Origin: Streptomyces sp. NBC_01275
Lineage (GTDB): Bacteria > Actinomycetota > Actinomycetes > Streptomycetales > Streptomycetaceae
DNA length: 64,000 bases
Assembly: GCF_026340655.1 (NCBI RefSeq)
Contig: NZ_JAPEOZ010000001.1
Location: 4,030,001 to 4,094,000 of the forward strand
Direction of reading: 5' to 3'
The position numbers and the translations under genes were made by a program. Shown piece by piece: positions 1 through 9,431 of the stretch. A model generated the notes under the pieces. That model saw only the letters and a list, made by a program, of their open reading frames with translations, made no database searches and was not told where the DNA came from. Every line of letters starts with the position of its first letter. Positions within the stretch are counted from its first letter, which is position 1.

Positions 1-1188
1 TGAGGTGGCCCGGGGCGCGACCGGCGCGGTCACGTAGGTCGGCAGCGGTACCGGTACCGGGTCCCAGCTCTCGCCGTGGCCGGGCCGGCGCTGCCGCTCA
101 CGCTGCTGATCGACCCACTCCGCGTGGTCGGTCTGCTCGACGAGCGCCCTGCGGTCCGCGGCCAGCGCCAGCAGCCCGGGGTCGGTCTCCGGTTCGGGGT
201 CCTCGTGCGGCTCCTCTGCGCCGGCGTCCGGGCCGGTGTCGGCCGAGGCGTTCGCGGACGCCGAGGCCCGCCTGCGCGGCTGGCGCTCCCGCAGCCGCTG
301 CGCGGCGACCTCGGCCCGCCTGCGGTCCATCTGGTAGGCGAAGCGCCGGTGCTCCTGGGAGCGCAGGTACGCGATGTAGGCGCTGAGCAGGACGGCGGGC
401 ACGGCGGGCGCCCAGAGGAACGTGAGTCCGCCGACGGCCGCGACGACCGCGCCGAGCGTGAAGGCGAGGAAGAGCAGGACGGTGGTGCGCCGACGGCGTG
501 CGAGCGCCTTCGAGCGCTGGGCGCGCGCGGCGGCCGCCTGTGCGGAGGGCGTCGTGCGTCTCGCGACGGGGACCCGTGCCGGCGCACGTTCCGGCATGCG
601 CTCCGCCCCACGCTGGTGCGCCGACGCGGCGCTCGCTTCATACCCGTGCCCCGATGCGGACGCGGGAGCCGATTCGGGCGCGGAGGCCTGCTCGTGCGGG
701 GACTTGACCGCGTGCTCGCGCGCCGGCTTCGCCGCCTGTTCGCGCGCGGGCTTGGACGCCTGCTCACGGGTGGGCCGGGACGCCTGTTCGCGCTCCTGGC
801 CGCGCGCCGGTTCACGCGTCGGCTCCGGGCGTTCCTGCCCGCGCTCCTGCCCACGTGCCGGTCCGCGCTCCTGCGGACGCTCCTGAACCGTCGCTTTCAC
901 CTGCGGGCGGGTCGGAGGCATGGCGAAGGCCCGGACGTCCACCGATGCGGTGACGCCGTCCGGCGGCACGTCGGAGTCGGGCTCGCCCTCCTCGGTGGAG
1001 CGCGCCCGCAGGTCCTTGGCGTACCGGCGCTCCATGCCCGCCCGTCCGGACAGCAGCCGGATGGCGGTGCTGAAGCGTTCCGTCGGACGGGCTTCGTTCA
1101 GCTCGTCCTGCCTACGGAGCCACATCGGCACCAAGTAGGCGGCCCAGGCCCCGACGATGACTGCGTAGATGAGGCCGCTGCTGCTCAC
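1..1188 (-). CDS. sepX: SepX/GlpR-type septum membrane protein (3' end beyond window)
   Basis: The reading frame is open from a GTG at 1188 to the left edge, 396 codons, so the C-terminus is missing. A hydrophobic segment starts at residue 3 (GLIYAVIVGAWAAYLVPMW). A charged linker follows, rich in Glu, Arg and Gln with repeated REQA(S/A)KPA units at about residues 100-150. Two adjacent membrane segments occupy about residues 235-275, then a polar tail. This layout and the neighbourhood (rimJ, mog, moaC, gephyrin-like moeA) match SepX of Streptomyces, the homologue of corynebacterial GlpR. That family is a membrane protein of cell division that partners the gephyrin-like protein Glp. The sequence GTGAGGC lies close upstream of the start as a ribosome site. 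The frame check is solid; the name rests on architecture and context. Confidence 0.8.
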   Translation of the reverse strand, partial: MSSSGLIYAVIVGAWAAYLVPMWLRRQDELNEARPTERFSTAIRLLSGRAGMERRYAKDLRARSTEEGEPDSDVPPDGVTASVDVRAFAMPPTRPQVKATVQERPQERGPARGQERGQERPEPTREPARGQEREQASRPTREQASKPAREQAAKPAREHAVKSPHEQASAPESAPASASGHGYEASAASAHQRGAERMPERAPARVPVARRTTPSAQAAAARAQRSKALARRRRTTVLLFLAFTLGAVVAAVGGLTFLWAPAVPAVLLSAYIAYLRSQEHRRFAYQMDRRRAEVAAQRLRERQPRRRASASANASADTGPDAGAEEPHEDPEPETDPGLLALAADRRALVEQTDHAEWVDQQRERQRRPGHGESWDPVPVPLPTYVTAPVAPRATS

Positions 1189-1393
1189 GCCTCACACGGT
1201 AGAGGGGTTTGCGTGAGGCCATCCGCCAATTGGGCCGGTGTGTCGCACGATCTGGCTGATATTTCGAGCTTTTTTTGTGACCGATGCGATCAACGGGCCG
1301 CCGAGGGAGTGAATTCAGCGCTCCGAGACCGCTACTAGAACGCCTCCAGAACGCCCCTAGACGGTCACCACTCGATCACTTTCGAACACTTAT

Positions 1394-2056
1394 TCAATTT
1401 CTGGGGCCGCCGTGATTCCCGGGAGTGTTCTGGGAGGCGTTGCGGGGGTTGTTCTGGGGGTCGCGGGGCTCACTCCGGGAGCGCGTGCGCCGCCAGCGGC
1501 TCAGCAGACCCTCCGGCACCTCCTCCGCGGTGAGTGCGAAGACGAGGTGGTCGCGCCAGGCGCCGTCGATGTGGAGATAGCGCGGCCGCAGCCCCTCCTC
1601 GCGGAAGCCGAGTTTCTCCACGACCCGGCGGCTGGGCCCGTTCTCGGGCCGGATGCAGACCTCGATGCGGTGCAGCCCGACCCTGCGGAAACAGTGGTCC
1701 ACGACGAGCGCCACGGCCGTCGGCATCACCCCGCGGCCGGCCACCGACTCGTCCACCCAGTAGCCGACGTGCCCGGAGCACATGGAGCCCCAGGTGATGC
1801 CGGCGACCGTCAACTGCCCGACGAGCCGCCCCTGGTACTCGATGACGAACGGCAGCATCCGCCCCGCGTTCGCCTCGGACCGCAGATGCCTCACCATCTG
1901 GCGGTACGTGGGCCGGTGCGCGATCGGCCCGCTGGGCGCGGGCGGCGGGATGGTCGCCTCCCAGGGGCGCAGCCAGTCCCGGTTGCGCCGGTTGACCTCA
2001 CGCCAGGCCCGCTGGTCGCGCACCTTTATGGGCCGCAGGACGATGTCGCCGTCCAC
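1394..2056 (-). CDS. GNAT acetyltransferase, RimJ/RimL type
   Basis: The 220-residue protein has the RimJ/RimL pattern: an N-terminal LRPIKVRDQRAWREVN segment, acceptor-side residues, an acetyl-CoA loop at GRGVMPTAVALVVD, and the C-terminal motif NGPSRRVVEKLGFREEG. Such enzymes acetylate protein N-termini or small amines. The tail beyond about residue 185 is rich in Arg, Asn and Pro and probably unstructured. GTG at 2056 is used as the start; the frame stays open upstream ([11 protein letters not shown]) into the mog stop, so a non-standard upstream start cannot be excluded. It lies 26 bp after mog and 205 bp before sepX, in the same position as mycobacterial rimJ (Rv0995) between moeA1 and the glpR homologue. 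The substrate is unknown. Confidence 0.82.
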   Translation of the reverse strand: MDGDIVLRPIKVRDQRAWREVNRRNRDWLRPWEATIPPPAPSGPIAHRPTYRQMVRHLRSEANAGRMLPFVIEYQGRLVGQLTVAGITWGSMCSGHVGYWVDESVAGRGVMPTAVALVVDHCFRRVGLHRIEVCIRPENGPSRRVVEKLGFREEGLRPRYLHIDGAWRDHLVFALTAEEVPEGLLSRWRRTRSRSEPRDPQNNPRNASQNTPGNHGGPRN

Positions 2057-2082
2057 CAGCTCGACAGGCCACGATGGGCTGT

Positions 2083-2625
2083 TCAGCTCGCACCCCCCGT
2101 GCCGGCCCCGGGTCTGGGGTGGTCGCCGCCGCGGATCTGGTCGACGGCGTGCGTCAGCAGGGGCTCCAGAACGGCCAGCCCGTCCTTCACCCCGCCGGTG
2201 GAACCCGGGAGGTTGACGATCAACGTGCCGCCCGCCACTCCGGCCAGGCCCCGGGAGAGCGCCGCGGTCGGCACCTTCTCCCGGCCGTACGCCCGGATGG
2301 CCTCCGCGATGCCCGGCACCTCGTGGTCGATCACCGCGCGGGTCGCTTCGGGCGTGCGGTCGGTGGGGGAGATCCCGGTGCCGCCGGTGGTGACGATCAC
2401 GTCGTATCCCGCCTCGGCCCCCGCCCGCAGCACCGCCTCCACGGGGTCCCCGTCCGGCACTACCTGCGGCCCGTCGACAGCGAAACCGAAGCCCTTGAGG
2501 CCTTCGGCGATCAGGGGCCCGCCCCGGTCCTCGTAGACCCCGGCGGCGGCCCGGTTGGAGGCGGTCACGACCAGCGCGGCGTACGGCGCGAGCAGCGCGC
2601 CGCCGATCGACGCATCGAGTGTCAT
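2083..2625 (-). CDS. mog: Molybdopterin adenylyltransferase (MogA/MoaB family)
   Basis: The 180-residue protein activates molybdopterin as its AMP ester in molybdenum cofactor synthesis. The family signature [17 protein letters not shown] is at about residues 78-94, followed by VPGIAEAIR and the end motif [16 protein letters not shown]. Length fits the MogA/MoaB single-domain family. ATG at 2625 overlaps the stop of moaC (ATGA type), so the two are probably translationally coupled. It could serve the housekeeping Mo-cofactor route or only support the neighbouring gephyrin-like protein. Assignment within MogA versus MoaB is not resolved. Confidence 0.88.
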   Translation of the reverse strand: MTLDASIGGALLAPYAALVVTASNRAAAGVYEDRGGPLIAEGLKGFGFAVDGPQVVPDGDPVEAVLRAGAEAGYDVIVTTGGTGISPTDRTPEATRAVIDHEVPGIAEAIRAYGREKVPTAALSRGLAGVAGGTLIVNLPGSTGGVKDGLAVLEPLLTHAVDQIRGGDHPRPGAGTGGAS

Positions 2626-3119
2626 GCCCGGCTCCAGTCGCCCGACTTGCCGCCCGTCTTCTCCTCCACGCGCACGTCCGTGATGACCGCTCCCTTGTCG
2701 ACCGCCTTGACCATGTCGATCACGGTGAGCGCGGCGACGGAGACCGCAGTGAGGGCCTCCATCTCGACTCCCGTGCGGTCCGTCGTCCTCACCGTGGCGG
2801 TGATCTCCACGGCGTCGTCCGCGACCGACAGGTCCAGTTTCACACCGGACAGCGCCAAGGGGTGGCACAGCGGGATGAGGTCCGGGGTGCGTTTGGCGCC
2901 CATGATGCCCGCGATCCGCGCGGTGGCCAGCGCGTCGCCCTTGGGAACGCCCTCGCCGCGCAGCAGCTCGATCACGCGGGGCGAGACCAGGACGCGACCG
3001 CCGGCGCGCGCCGTGCGCGCGGTCACGTCCTTGCCGGACACGTCGACCATGCGGGCGGCGCCCGCCTCGTCGATGTGCGTGAGTCGGTCCTGCGCGTCCT
3101 GCGCGTCCTGCGTGCTCAT
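2622..3119 (-). CDS. moaC: Cyclic pyranopterin monophosphate synthase MoaC
   Basis: The 165-residue protein completes the first stage of molybdopterin synthesis, forming cyclic pyranopterin monophosphate. Diagnostic segments are [14 protein letters not shown] near residue 25, [18 protein letters not shown] in the middle (with LCHP), [17 protein letters not shown] and a C-terminal KTGGKSG. Length matches MoaC. The short N-terminal extension carries DAQDAQDR from a duplicated GCGTCCT-type repeat. The gene ends in a 4-bp overlap with mog and starts 131 bp downstream of the gephyrin-like gene. Confidence 0.93.
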   Translation of the reverse strand: MSTQDAQDAQDRLTHIDEAGAARMVDVSGKDVTARTARAGGRVLVSPRVIELLRGEGVPKGDALATARIAGIMGAKRTPDLIPLCHPLALSGVKLDLSVADDAVEITATVRTTDRTGVEMEALTAVSVAALTVIDMVKAVDKGAVITDVRVEEKTGGKSGDWSRA

Positions 3120-3250
3120 GTGTTCTGTGGGCTCCCGGTCCGGGTCCGTCGCGGTACGGCGCACGGGCCTGTTGTGCGCGACACGGTACCCCCATGTCGG
3201 GGCGCTCAGCGGCACGGGATCGTCCTGCGGACGACTCCGCGCGCGGGTGC

Positions 3251-4573
3251 TCAGCCCAGCAGGACGACCTCGACCTCGGCGCCGGGCTCGACGGACTCCA
3301 CGTCCTCGGGTACGACGATCAGCGCGTCCGCGTGCGCCAGGGCCGCGACGAGGTGGGAGCCCGCGCCGCCGACCGGGCGGACGGCGCCGTCGGCGTGCAC
3401 GGCGCGCAGGAACTGTCTGCGGCCCTTCGGGGAGGTCAGCGCCTTGTCCGCGGTGAGCTTCGCGCGCGTGGTGGGCCGGTGGACGTCCTCGAGCCCCATC
3501 AGGGTGCGGATGGCGGGCCGCACGAACAGCTCGAAGGAGACGTACGACGACACCGGGTTGCCGGGCAGGGCCAGCAGGGGGATGTGGTCGGGGCCGATGG
3601 AACCGAAGCCCTGGGGCTTGCCGGGCTGCATGGCGAGCGTGCGGAACTCGATGCCGCTGCCCGCCTCGTCCTCGTCCCCGACGGACGACAGCGCCTCCTT
3701 GACGACGTCGTAGGCCCCGACGCTCACGCCGCCGGTGGTGACGAGGAGGTCGGCGCGGACGAGCTGGTCGTCGATGGTGGAACGGAGGGTCTCGGCGTCG
3801 TCGGCGACCGCGCCCACCCGGTAGGCGATGGCGCCGGCGTCCCGGGCGGCCGCGGTGAGGGCGAAGCTGTTGGAGTCGTAGATCTGGCCGCTGCCCAGCT
3901 CCTCGCCGGGCTGGACGAGTTCGCTGCCGGTGGACATCACGACCACGCGCGGGCGCGGGCGCACGCGTACCGAGGCGCGGCCGATCGCGGCGAGCAGGGC
4001 GATCTGGGGCGGTCCGAGGACGGTTCCGGCGTCGAGGGCGCGGTCGCCGGCCTTGACGTCGCTGCCCTTCGCGCGGACGTGCGCGCGAAGGGCAGCGGGC
4101 CGGTGCACGCGCACGTGCCCCGAGGCCTGCTCGGGGGCGAGGCTGCGGGCGCGCATCGAGCTGACCGGGCCCTCGCCGAGTCCCCCGTCCGTCCACTCCA
4201 CGGGGACGACGGCCTCGGCGCCGGGCGGCAGCGGGGCGCCGGTCATGATCCGGGCGGCCTGTCCCGGCCCCACGTGGAGCAGATCGGCATGGCCCGCCGC
4301 GACGTCTCCGACGACCTCCAGCACCGCCGGGAACTCCTCGCTCGCGCCTGCGACATCCGCGACCCGCACCGCGTACCCGTCCATGGAGCTGTTGTCGAAC
4401 GGCGGCAGGGAGACCGGCACCGTGACGTCGTCGACCAGGACGCAGCCCTGGGCGTCGGGCAGTTGCAGCTCGATGGGCTCGAGAGGGCGGACGGTGGCGA
4501 GGATGTCCTCCAGGTGCTCGTCCACCGACCAGAGGCGGTCCTGGCCGGTGGTACGGGGCGCGGCGGTGCTCAA
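3251..4573 (-). CDS. glp: Gephyrin-like molybdopterin molybdenumtransferase (Glp/MoeA)
   Basis: The 440-residue protein has all MoeA parts: [13 protein letters not shown] near residue 58, a [19 protein letters not shown] stretch near residue 108, MSTGSEL near residue 213, [18 protein letters not shown] near residue 278, [18 protein letters not shown], and a C-terminal domain. MoeA inserts molybdate into molybdopterin. In Actinobacteria the copy next to the sepX/glpR gene is the gephyrin-like Glp, shown in Corynebacterium to work in division with GlpR. Here sepX lies about 2 kb downstream in the same direction, which favours Glp. The gene starts 5 bp after galU, so galU-glp are almost certainly cotranscribed. 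Whether it keeps enzymatic activity cannot be told from sequence. Confidence 0.87.
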   Translation of the reverse strand: MSTAAPRTTGQDRLWSVDEHLEDILATVRPLEPIELQLPDAQGCVLVDDVTVPVSLPPFDNSSMDGYAVRVADVAGASEEFPAVLEVVGDVAAGHADLLHVGPGQAARIMTGAPLPPGAEAVVPVEWTDGGLGEGPVSSMRARSLAPEQASGHVRVHRPAALRAHVRAKGSDVKAGDRALDAGTVLGPPQIALLAAIGRASVRVRPRPRVVVMSTGSELVQPGEELGSGQIYDSNSFALTAAARDAGAIAYRVGAVADDAETLRSTIDDQLVRADLLVTTGGVSVGAYDVVKEALSSVGDEDEAGSGIEFRTLAMQPGKPQGFGSIGPDHIPLLALPGNPVSSYVSFELFVRPAIRTLMGLEDVHRPTTRAKLTADKALTSPKGRRQFLRAVHADGAVRPVGGAGSHLVAALAHADALIVVPEDVESVEPGAEVEVVLLG

Positions 4574-4578
4574 AGTGG

Positions 4579-5481
4579 CTACATCTCCTCGGTGACGTAA
4601 CTGCGAAGCCAGGTCCGGAAGTCCGGACCCAGATCTTCACGTTCGCACGCGAGTCTGACAATGGCACGCAGGTAGTCGCCGCGGTCGCCGGTGTCATAGC
4701 GGCGGCCCTCGAAGACGACGCCGTGCACCGGGCCGCCGGCCTTCTCGTCCTGGGCGAGCTGCTGGAGGGCGTCAGTGAGCTGGATCTCGCCGCCGCGGCC
4801 CGGCTCGGTCTTGCGCAGTATGTCGAAGACGCCCGGGTCGAGGACGTAGCGGCCGATGATGGCGTAGTTCGACGGGGCGTCGGCCGGGTCCGGCTTCTCC
4901 ACCAGGCCGGTGACCTTGACCACGTCGCCGTCCGCGGTGGTCTCCACGGCCGCGCAGCCGTAGAGGTGGATCTGCTCGGGGGCGACCTCCATGAGCGCGA
5001 CGACGCTGCCGCCGTGCTGCTCCTGGACCTCGATCATCCGCTGGAGCAGCGGGTCGCGGGGGTCGATCAGGTCGTCGCCGAGCAGGACGGCGAACGGCTC
5101 GTGTCCGACGTGCGGAGCGGCGCACAGGACCGCGTGTCCAAGGCCCTTGGGGTCGCCCTGTCGCACGTAGTGCATGGTCGCGAGGTCGCTGGACTGCTGG
5201 ACCTTGGCGAGCCGGTCGGCGTCGCCCTTCTTCTGCAGCGCCGACTCGAGTTCGTAGTTGCGGTCGAAGTGGTCCTCAAGGGGGCGCTTGTTGCGGCCGG
5301 TGACCATGAGGACGTCGTCGAGACCCGCGGAGACGGCTTCTTCGACCACGTACTGGATCGCGGGCTTGTCGACGACCGGCAGCATCTCCTTGGGAGTGGC
5401 CTTGGTGGCCGGCAGGAACCGGGTGCCGAGGCCGGCTGCGGGGATGACAGCCTTGCTGATCCTGAGGGGGGACTGAGTCAT
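4579..5481 (-). CDS. galU: UTP-glucose-1-phosphate uridylyltransferase
   Basis: The 300-residue enzyme makes UDP-glucose for cell-wall and storage polysaccharides and for glycosylation. The nucleotidyltransferase signature [20 protein letters not shown] is at residues 15-34. [11 protein letters not shown], the GLGHAVLCA uridine-binding segment, GDDL, and VEKPD plus [12 protein letters not shown] in the second half are all present. Length is normal for bacterial GalU. The ATG at 5481 faces the cyclo-ligase gene, leaving about 90 bp or more for two divergent promoters. It heads the leftward galU-glp-moaC-mog-rimJ-sepX block. Confidence 0.95.
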   Translation of the reverse strand: MTQSPLRISKAVIPAAGLGTRFLPATKATPKEMLPVVDKPAIQYVVEEAVSAGLDDVLMVTGRNKRPLEDHFDRNYELESALQKKGDADRLAKVQQSSDLATMHYVRQGDPKGLGHAVLCAAPHVGHEPFAVLLGDDLIDPRDPLLQRMIEVQEQHGGSVVALMEVAPEQIHLYGCAAVETTADGDVVKVTGLVEKPDPADAPSNYAIIGRYVLDPGVFDILRKTEPGRGGEIQLTDALQQLAQDEKAGGPVHGVVFEGRRYDTGDRGDYLRAIVRLACEREDLGPDFRTWLRSYVTEEM

Positions 5482-5574
5482 GGCCGCAACCTTATCCGGT
5501 GGCTTTGAGAGGAATCTGTAGCTCCGGTTAATAGGTGTTCATATGAGCGTATTGGAACGGTGCAGGTGCGACAC

Positions 5575-6270
5575 ATGAAACACAGCCACGACAGCCAGGA
5601 CAGTCACGACAGCCAGAGCAGCCAGAGCAGCCAGAGCAGCCAGAGCAGCCAGAGCAGCCAGAGCAGTCCGGACCGAGCGGAGTCTGACAAACATATGTTG
5701 CGGCGAGAGTTCCTCGCCGTGAGGAACAGGTTGACGGCGGATGACGTGCGGGCGGCGGGCGACGCACTGGCCGCACATGCCCTGGAACTGCACGAGTTGG
5801 CGCACGCGCGCGTGGTGGCGGCGTACGTCTCGGTGGGAGCCGAGCCCGGCACCCTGGCGCTGCTGGACGCGCTGCGCGCCCGGGGCGTACGCGTCCTGCT
5901 GCCCGCGCTGCTGCCCGACAACGACCTCGACTGGGGCGCGTACGAAGGCAAGGGTTCGCTCGCGCGCGTGCGCCACGGCGGGAAGATGGCCCTTCTGGAG
6001 CCCGTCGGCGAGCGCCTCGGCCCGGACGCCGTGACGGGCGCCGACGTGGTGCTGCTGCCCGGGATCGCGGTCGACGCGCGGGGCAGGCGCCTGGGGCGCG
6101 GCGGAGGCTCCTACGACCGGGTGCTGGCGCGACTGGAGCAGGCCGGCGCGCACCCCTCGTTGGTGGTGCTCCTGTACGACGCGGAGGTCGTCGAGCGCGT
6201 CCCCGAGGAGGCGCACGACCGGCCGGTGCAGGCGGTGGTGACGCCGTCGGGGGTGCGCCGCTTCACCTGA
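5575..6270 (+). CDS. 5-formyltetrahydrofolate cyclo-ligase
   Basis: The enzyme converts 5-formyl-tetrahydrofolate to 5,10-methenyl-tetrahydrofolate with ATP. Conserved parts are MLRREFLAVRNRL at the start of the core, a VLLPALLPDNDLDW segment, GADVVLLPGIAVDARG and the glycine-rich RRLGRGGGSYDRVLA. The usual family length (about 190 residues) matches a start at ATG 5695. The in-frame ATG at 5575, used here, adds 40 residues dominated by a Ser-Gln-Ser repeat encoded by six perfect 9-bp units. Neither start has a convincing ribosome site, so the repeat may be leader DNA rather than protein. The gene is divergent from galU, as Rv0992c is from Rv0993 in mycobacteria. Confidence 0.88.
   Translation: MKHSHDSQDSHDSQSSQSSQSSQSSQSSQSSPDRAESDKHMLRREFLAVRNRLTADDVRAAGDALAAHALELHELAHARVVAAYVSVGAEPGTLALLDALRARGVRVLLPALLPDNDLDWGAYEGKGSLARVRHGGKMALLEPVGERLGPDAVTGADVVLLPGIAVDARGRRLGRGGGSYDRVLARLEQAGAHPSLVVLLYDAEVVERVPEEAHDRPVQAVVTPSGVRRFT
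5611..5664 (+). repeat. Six perfect tandem copies of AGCCAGAGC
   Basis: The 9-bp unit is repeated six times without change, preceded by two diverged copies. It is in frame with the cyclo-ligase gene and would encode Ser-Gln-Ser units if translation starts upstream. A repeat this perfect suggests recent slippage and possible length variation between strains. Confidence 0.95.
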
Positions 6271-6338
6271 ACCCATGAACCCCGTGAACTCCATGAACAC
6301 AGAACGCACGGACGCACGGACACGTGCCCGGACACGCG

Positions 6339-6372
6339 AAGGGGCCCTCCACGCGCGCGTGGAGGGCCCCTT
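6339..6372. terminator. Bidirectional terminator between convergent genes
   Basis: A perfect 15-bp inverted repeat (AAGGGGCCCTCCACG and its complement) with a 4-base loop lies midway between the cyclo-ligase stop (6270) and the stop of the leftward acylase gene (6388). Its A and T ends give both strands a short terminal T run. Confidence 0.85.
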
Positions 6373-6387
6373 GGTCCGACGTCCGGC

Positions 6388-9174
6388 TCAGGGTTTGAGC
6401 ACGAGAGTGTCACTGGTACTGGCGTCGACGGCCTTCTCGGAGAAGGACCAGTCGAGGAGTTCGCCCTTGGCCCACTTGCCCGTCTGGTCGGTGTAGTGCG
6501 CGCTGAAGGCGTGCCCGGAGGCGCCCGTCAGGTTGATCCACTTCGACTTGTCGGGATCGTCGAGGTTGACCACCATGCGCATCGACGGCACCCAGACGAC
6601 GCCGTAGCCGCCGGCCGCGTTCCAGCCGGTCGCGTTGACCGTGCCCTCGCCGCCGCTGAGCTTCCACGGGCCGCGGTTGAGGATGTACTGGAGGGCGCCG
6701 GGGCCGCTGGTGCCCAGGGTCTGGTTCTTCAGGAACAGGCGGTGCAGCCGGCCCCAGCTCCAGGTGTCGATGTCCTTGCCGAGCTTGGCGGTCAGCTCCC
6801 AACGGGCGTCGATCATGGCGCGCTCGAACAGCTTGTCGCGGTCGTGGACGGCCTTGGGACGGGTGCCCGACGCGGGCGTCGTCCACCAGTCGCTGTCCTT
6901 CTTGTCCAGCAGGTTGCGCACGACCTGGAACCAGCGGTCGCCGCCGTCCGGCTGCGCCTGGTCGGCGTCACGCTGGCCGCACTCGCGGACCTTGTCGGTG
7001 TCGTCGACCGGGCCGGTGCTGTTGACCGGGTCGACCCACAGGCACTGCCCCTCGACCCGCAGCTCCTTGGGCAGCTTGTTGCCGAAGGCCAGCTTGAGGA
7101 TGTTGCGCCAGACCGCGTTGAAGTAGGCGGCCGCGGCCGAGTCGGCGTCCTGGGTGTAGCCCCAGCCCTGGAGCAGCTTCTGCGCCTCACGAACGTCCGG
7201 GTCGTCGGGGTTGAGCTTCAGCAGGATGGGCACGAGCAGCTGGGCGATCTCGCTGCTGTTGTCAAGCTGCATCTGCCGCATGTCGTCGGTGGAGATCTTG
7301 CCGCCGCCCTTGATCTTCCCCTCGATCAGGTCGGTGATGCGCTGGCTGCGGGCGCCGTAGCCCCAGTCCGTGGTGAGCGTGTAGGGGTAGTCCTTGCCGA
7401 CCACGGCCTGATTGGCGGTGACGATGTAGCCGCGCTCCGGGTCGTACTCGTAGGGCAGCTCGTCGAACTTGATGAAGCCGGTCCACGCGTACTTGGATTC
7501 CCAGCCCGGCACCGGGATCGAGCCGTCGTCGCCCTTCGCGCGCGTGGGGATCTTTCCGGGCAGCTGGTAGCCGATGTGGTTCTTGGTGTCCGCGTAGACC
7601 AGGTTCTGCGAGGGCACGTCGAACAGCTTCGCCGCATCGCGGAAGTCGTTCCAGTCGGTCGCCCGGTCCATGGCGAAGACGGCGTCCATGGTGGTGCCGG
7701 CCTTCAGCGCGGTCCACTTCAGCGCCACGGCGTAGCCGTCGCCGCGGTCGGGCGCCGCATTGTCGACGGTGGCCTTCTTGCCGACCTTCACGAGCTCGTC
7801 GTCGCGGTCGGACAGCAAGGGCATCTCGTCCTCGGTCTGCCGGACGACGATCTTCTTGGACGCGCCGCCGGCGACCTTGATGGTCTCCTCGCGCGTGGTG
7901 AAGGGCCTGACCTTGCCGTCGTACAGGTAGCCGTCGCCGGAGAGCTTCTCCAGGTAGAGGTCGGTGACGTCGACGCCGGAGTTGGTCATGCCCCAGGCGA
8001 TGTCCTGGTTGTGGCCTATGACCACGCCGGGCATGCCCGCGAAGGTGTAGCCCGTGACGTCGTACTGGCACTTGCTGGAGACCGTGCGGCAGTGCAGGCC
8101 CATCTGGTACCAGACGGAGGGCAGCGAGGCCGACAGGTGCGGATCGTTGGCGAGCAGCGGCTTGCCGGTGATGGTGTGCTTGCCGGCGACGACCCAGGAG
8201 TTGGAGCCGATGCCGCTGCCGTTCACGCCGACGGCCGCGGGGAGGTCGTCCAGGACGTCGTAGAGGCCCGAGAGCTGGCTCGTGAGGCCCGAGGAGGACG
8301 AACTCGACCCGGACGTCCCCGAGGTCCCCGACGTGCCGCTCGTGGAGCCGCTGGTGCCGCTCGAGGCGCTGTCCTGCTTGAACGTCTCGGAGAGCTCGTC
8401 GTACTGGCCCTCCTGGACGATCGTGTTCGGCTCGTCGTCCTCGCCGACCGTGTACGGGTACTGCGGGTACAGGTCGGCGATCTGCTGCGGGCCGAGACGG
8501 CTGGTCATCAGGGCGCGGTCGATCTCGTCCTGCATGTTGCCGCGCAGGTCCCAGGCCATCGCCTTCAGCCAGGACACCGAGTCGACCGGGGTCCACTCGG
8601 CGGGCTTGTAGTCGTTGGTGAAGCCCAGGGCCGCGTACTCCAGGGAGATGTCCGCGCCGTCCTTGCCCTTGAGGTAGGCGTTGACTCCCTTGGCGTACGC
8701 CTGGAGGTACTGCTTCGTGGAGTCCGACAGTTCCTCGTCGTACTCCTTCTTCGCCACGCGGTCCCAGCCCAGGGTGCGCAGGAACTCGTCGTTCTTGACC
8801 TGGCTCTTGCCGAACATCTCGGACAGGCGCCCGGACGTCATGTGACGGCGTACGTCCATCTCGTAGAACCGATCCTGCGCCTGGACGTAGCCCTGCGCCA
8901 TGAACAGGTCCGTGTCGGAGGAGGCGTAGATCTGCGGGATGCCGTAGCCGTCCCGCTTGACGTCGACGGGCCCGGAGAGGCCTTCGAGCGTTATCGAACC
9001 CTTGGTCTGCGGGAAGGAGGCCCGGACGGTGCTGATGGACCAGTACGCGCCGTAGGCGATGCCGCCGATGATGGCCAGCACCAGTACGAGCACGATCAGA
9101 CGGGCTTTGCGCCCCTTCTTCCTGCCGGACTTGCCGGGCTTGTCACCCGATGTGGCGGTGGTGTTGGGGGGCAT
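6388..9174 (-). CDS. Penicillin acylase (S45) family Ntn amidohydrolase
   Basis: The 928-residue precursor belongs to the family of penicillin G, cephalosporin and acyl-homoserine-lactone acylases, which cleave amide bonds after self-processing. An N-terminal membrane anchor or signal (ARLIVLVLVLAIIGGIAYGAYWSI, residues about 25-48) follows a Lys/Arg-rich start. The family signatures GPVDVKRDGYGIPQIYA and MAQGYVQAQDRFYEMD lie in the alpha part. The presumed nucleophile is the Ser after Gly in GIGSNSWVVAG, near residue 322. Just before it is a Ser/Thr/Gly-only stretch of about 25 residues, probably the excised spacer. ATG 9174 has a good AAGGACA site; a longer frame exists upstream but lacks family similarity. 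The substrate is unknown; quorum quenching or peptide deacylation are options. Confidence 0.87.
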   Translation of the reverse strand: MPPNTTATSGDKPGKSGRKKGRKARLIVLVLVLAIIGGIAYGAYWSISTVRASFPQTKGSITLEGLSGPVDVKRDGYGIPQIYASSDTDLFMAQGYVQAQDRFYEMDVRRHMTSGRLSEMFGKSQVKNDEFLRTLGWDRVAKKEYDEELSDSTKQYLQAYAKGVNAYLKGKDGADISLEYAALGFTNDYKPAEWTPVDSVSWLKAMAWDLRGNMQDEIDRALMTSRLGPQQIADLYPQYPYTVGEDDEPNTIVQEGQYDELSETFKQDSASSGTSGSTSGTSGTSGTSGSSSSSSGLTSQLSGLYDVLDDLPAAVGVNGSGIGSNSWVVAGKHTITGKPLLANDPHLSASLPSVWYQMGLHCRTVSSKCQYDVTGYTFAGMPGVVIGHNQDIAWGMTNSGVDVTDLYLEKLSGDGYLYDGKVRPFTTREETIKVAGGASKKIVVRQTEDEMPLLSDRDDELVKVGKKATVDNAAPDRGDGYAVALKWTALKAGTTMDAVFAMDRATDWNDFRDAAKLFDVPSQNLVYADTKNHIGYQLPGKIPTRAKGDDGSIPVPGWESKYAWTGFIKFDELPYEYDPERGYIVTANQAVVGKDYPYTLTTDWGYGARSQRITDLIEGKIKGGGKISTDDMRQMQLDNSSEIAQLLVPILLKLNPDDPDVREAQKLLQGWGYTQDADSAAAAYFNAVWRNILKLAFGNKLPKELRVEGQCLWVDPVNSTGPVDDTDKVRECGQRDADQAQPDGGDRWFQVVRNLLDKKDSDWWTTPASGTRPKAVHDRDKLFERAMIDARWELTAKLGKDIDTWSWGRLHRLFLKNQTLGTSGPGALQYILNRGPWKLSGGEGTVNATGWNAAGGYGVVWVPSMRMVVNLDDPDKSKWINLTGASGHAFSAHYTDQTGKWAKGELLDWSFSEKAVDASTSDTLVLKP

Positions 9175-9431
9175 CGCTGTCCTTGCTGTCCTAACGCGAG
9201 CGGCAGGCGGTCCTGGAGTGCTGGAGCAACCATAGGCGCAGGGCCTCGCGCCACTTGACGCGGAGTCGGGTACCGGCACGGAAGGATGTTCGATCTTGCC
9301 TCGCCATGCGTCAAGAAATCGTCAAGAGTTAGGTAAGGTAACGAAGTAGTTGGGTACAGAAGCGCCCCGCTTCGTGTCCGATGTACCTGTGCGCCCGCGC
9401 GCGTGACGCGCGCCGTGGAAGGGAACAGCCC

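Noticed and set aside
2622..4697. A 691-codon minus-strand frame covering glp and moaC
   Set aside because: The part above moaC is the wrong phase of glp and is Arg/Pro-rich. Only the end (moaC from 3119) is genuine.
9325..9345. TTAGGTAAGGTAACG resembling an iron box (TTAGGTTAGGCTAACC)
   Set aside because: Only about 10 of 18 positions match and there is no dyad. The flanking acylase and antiporter are not iron genes.
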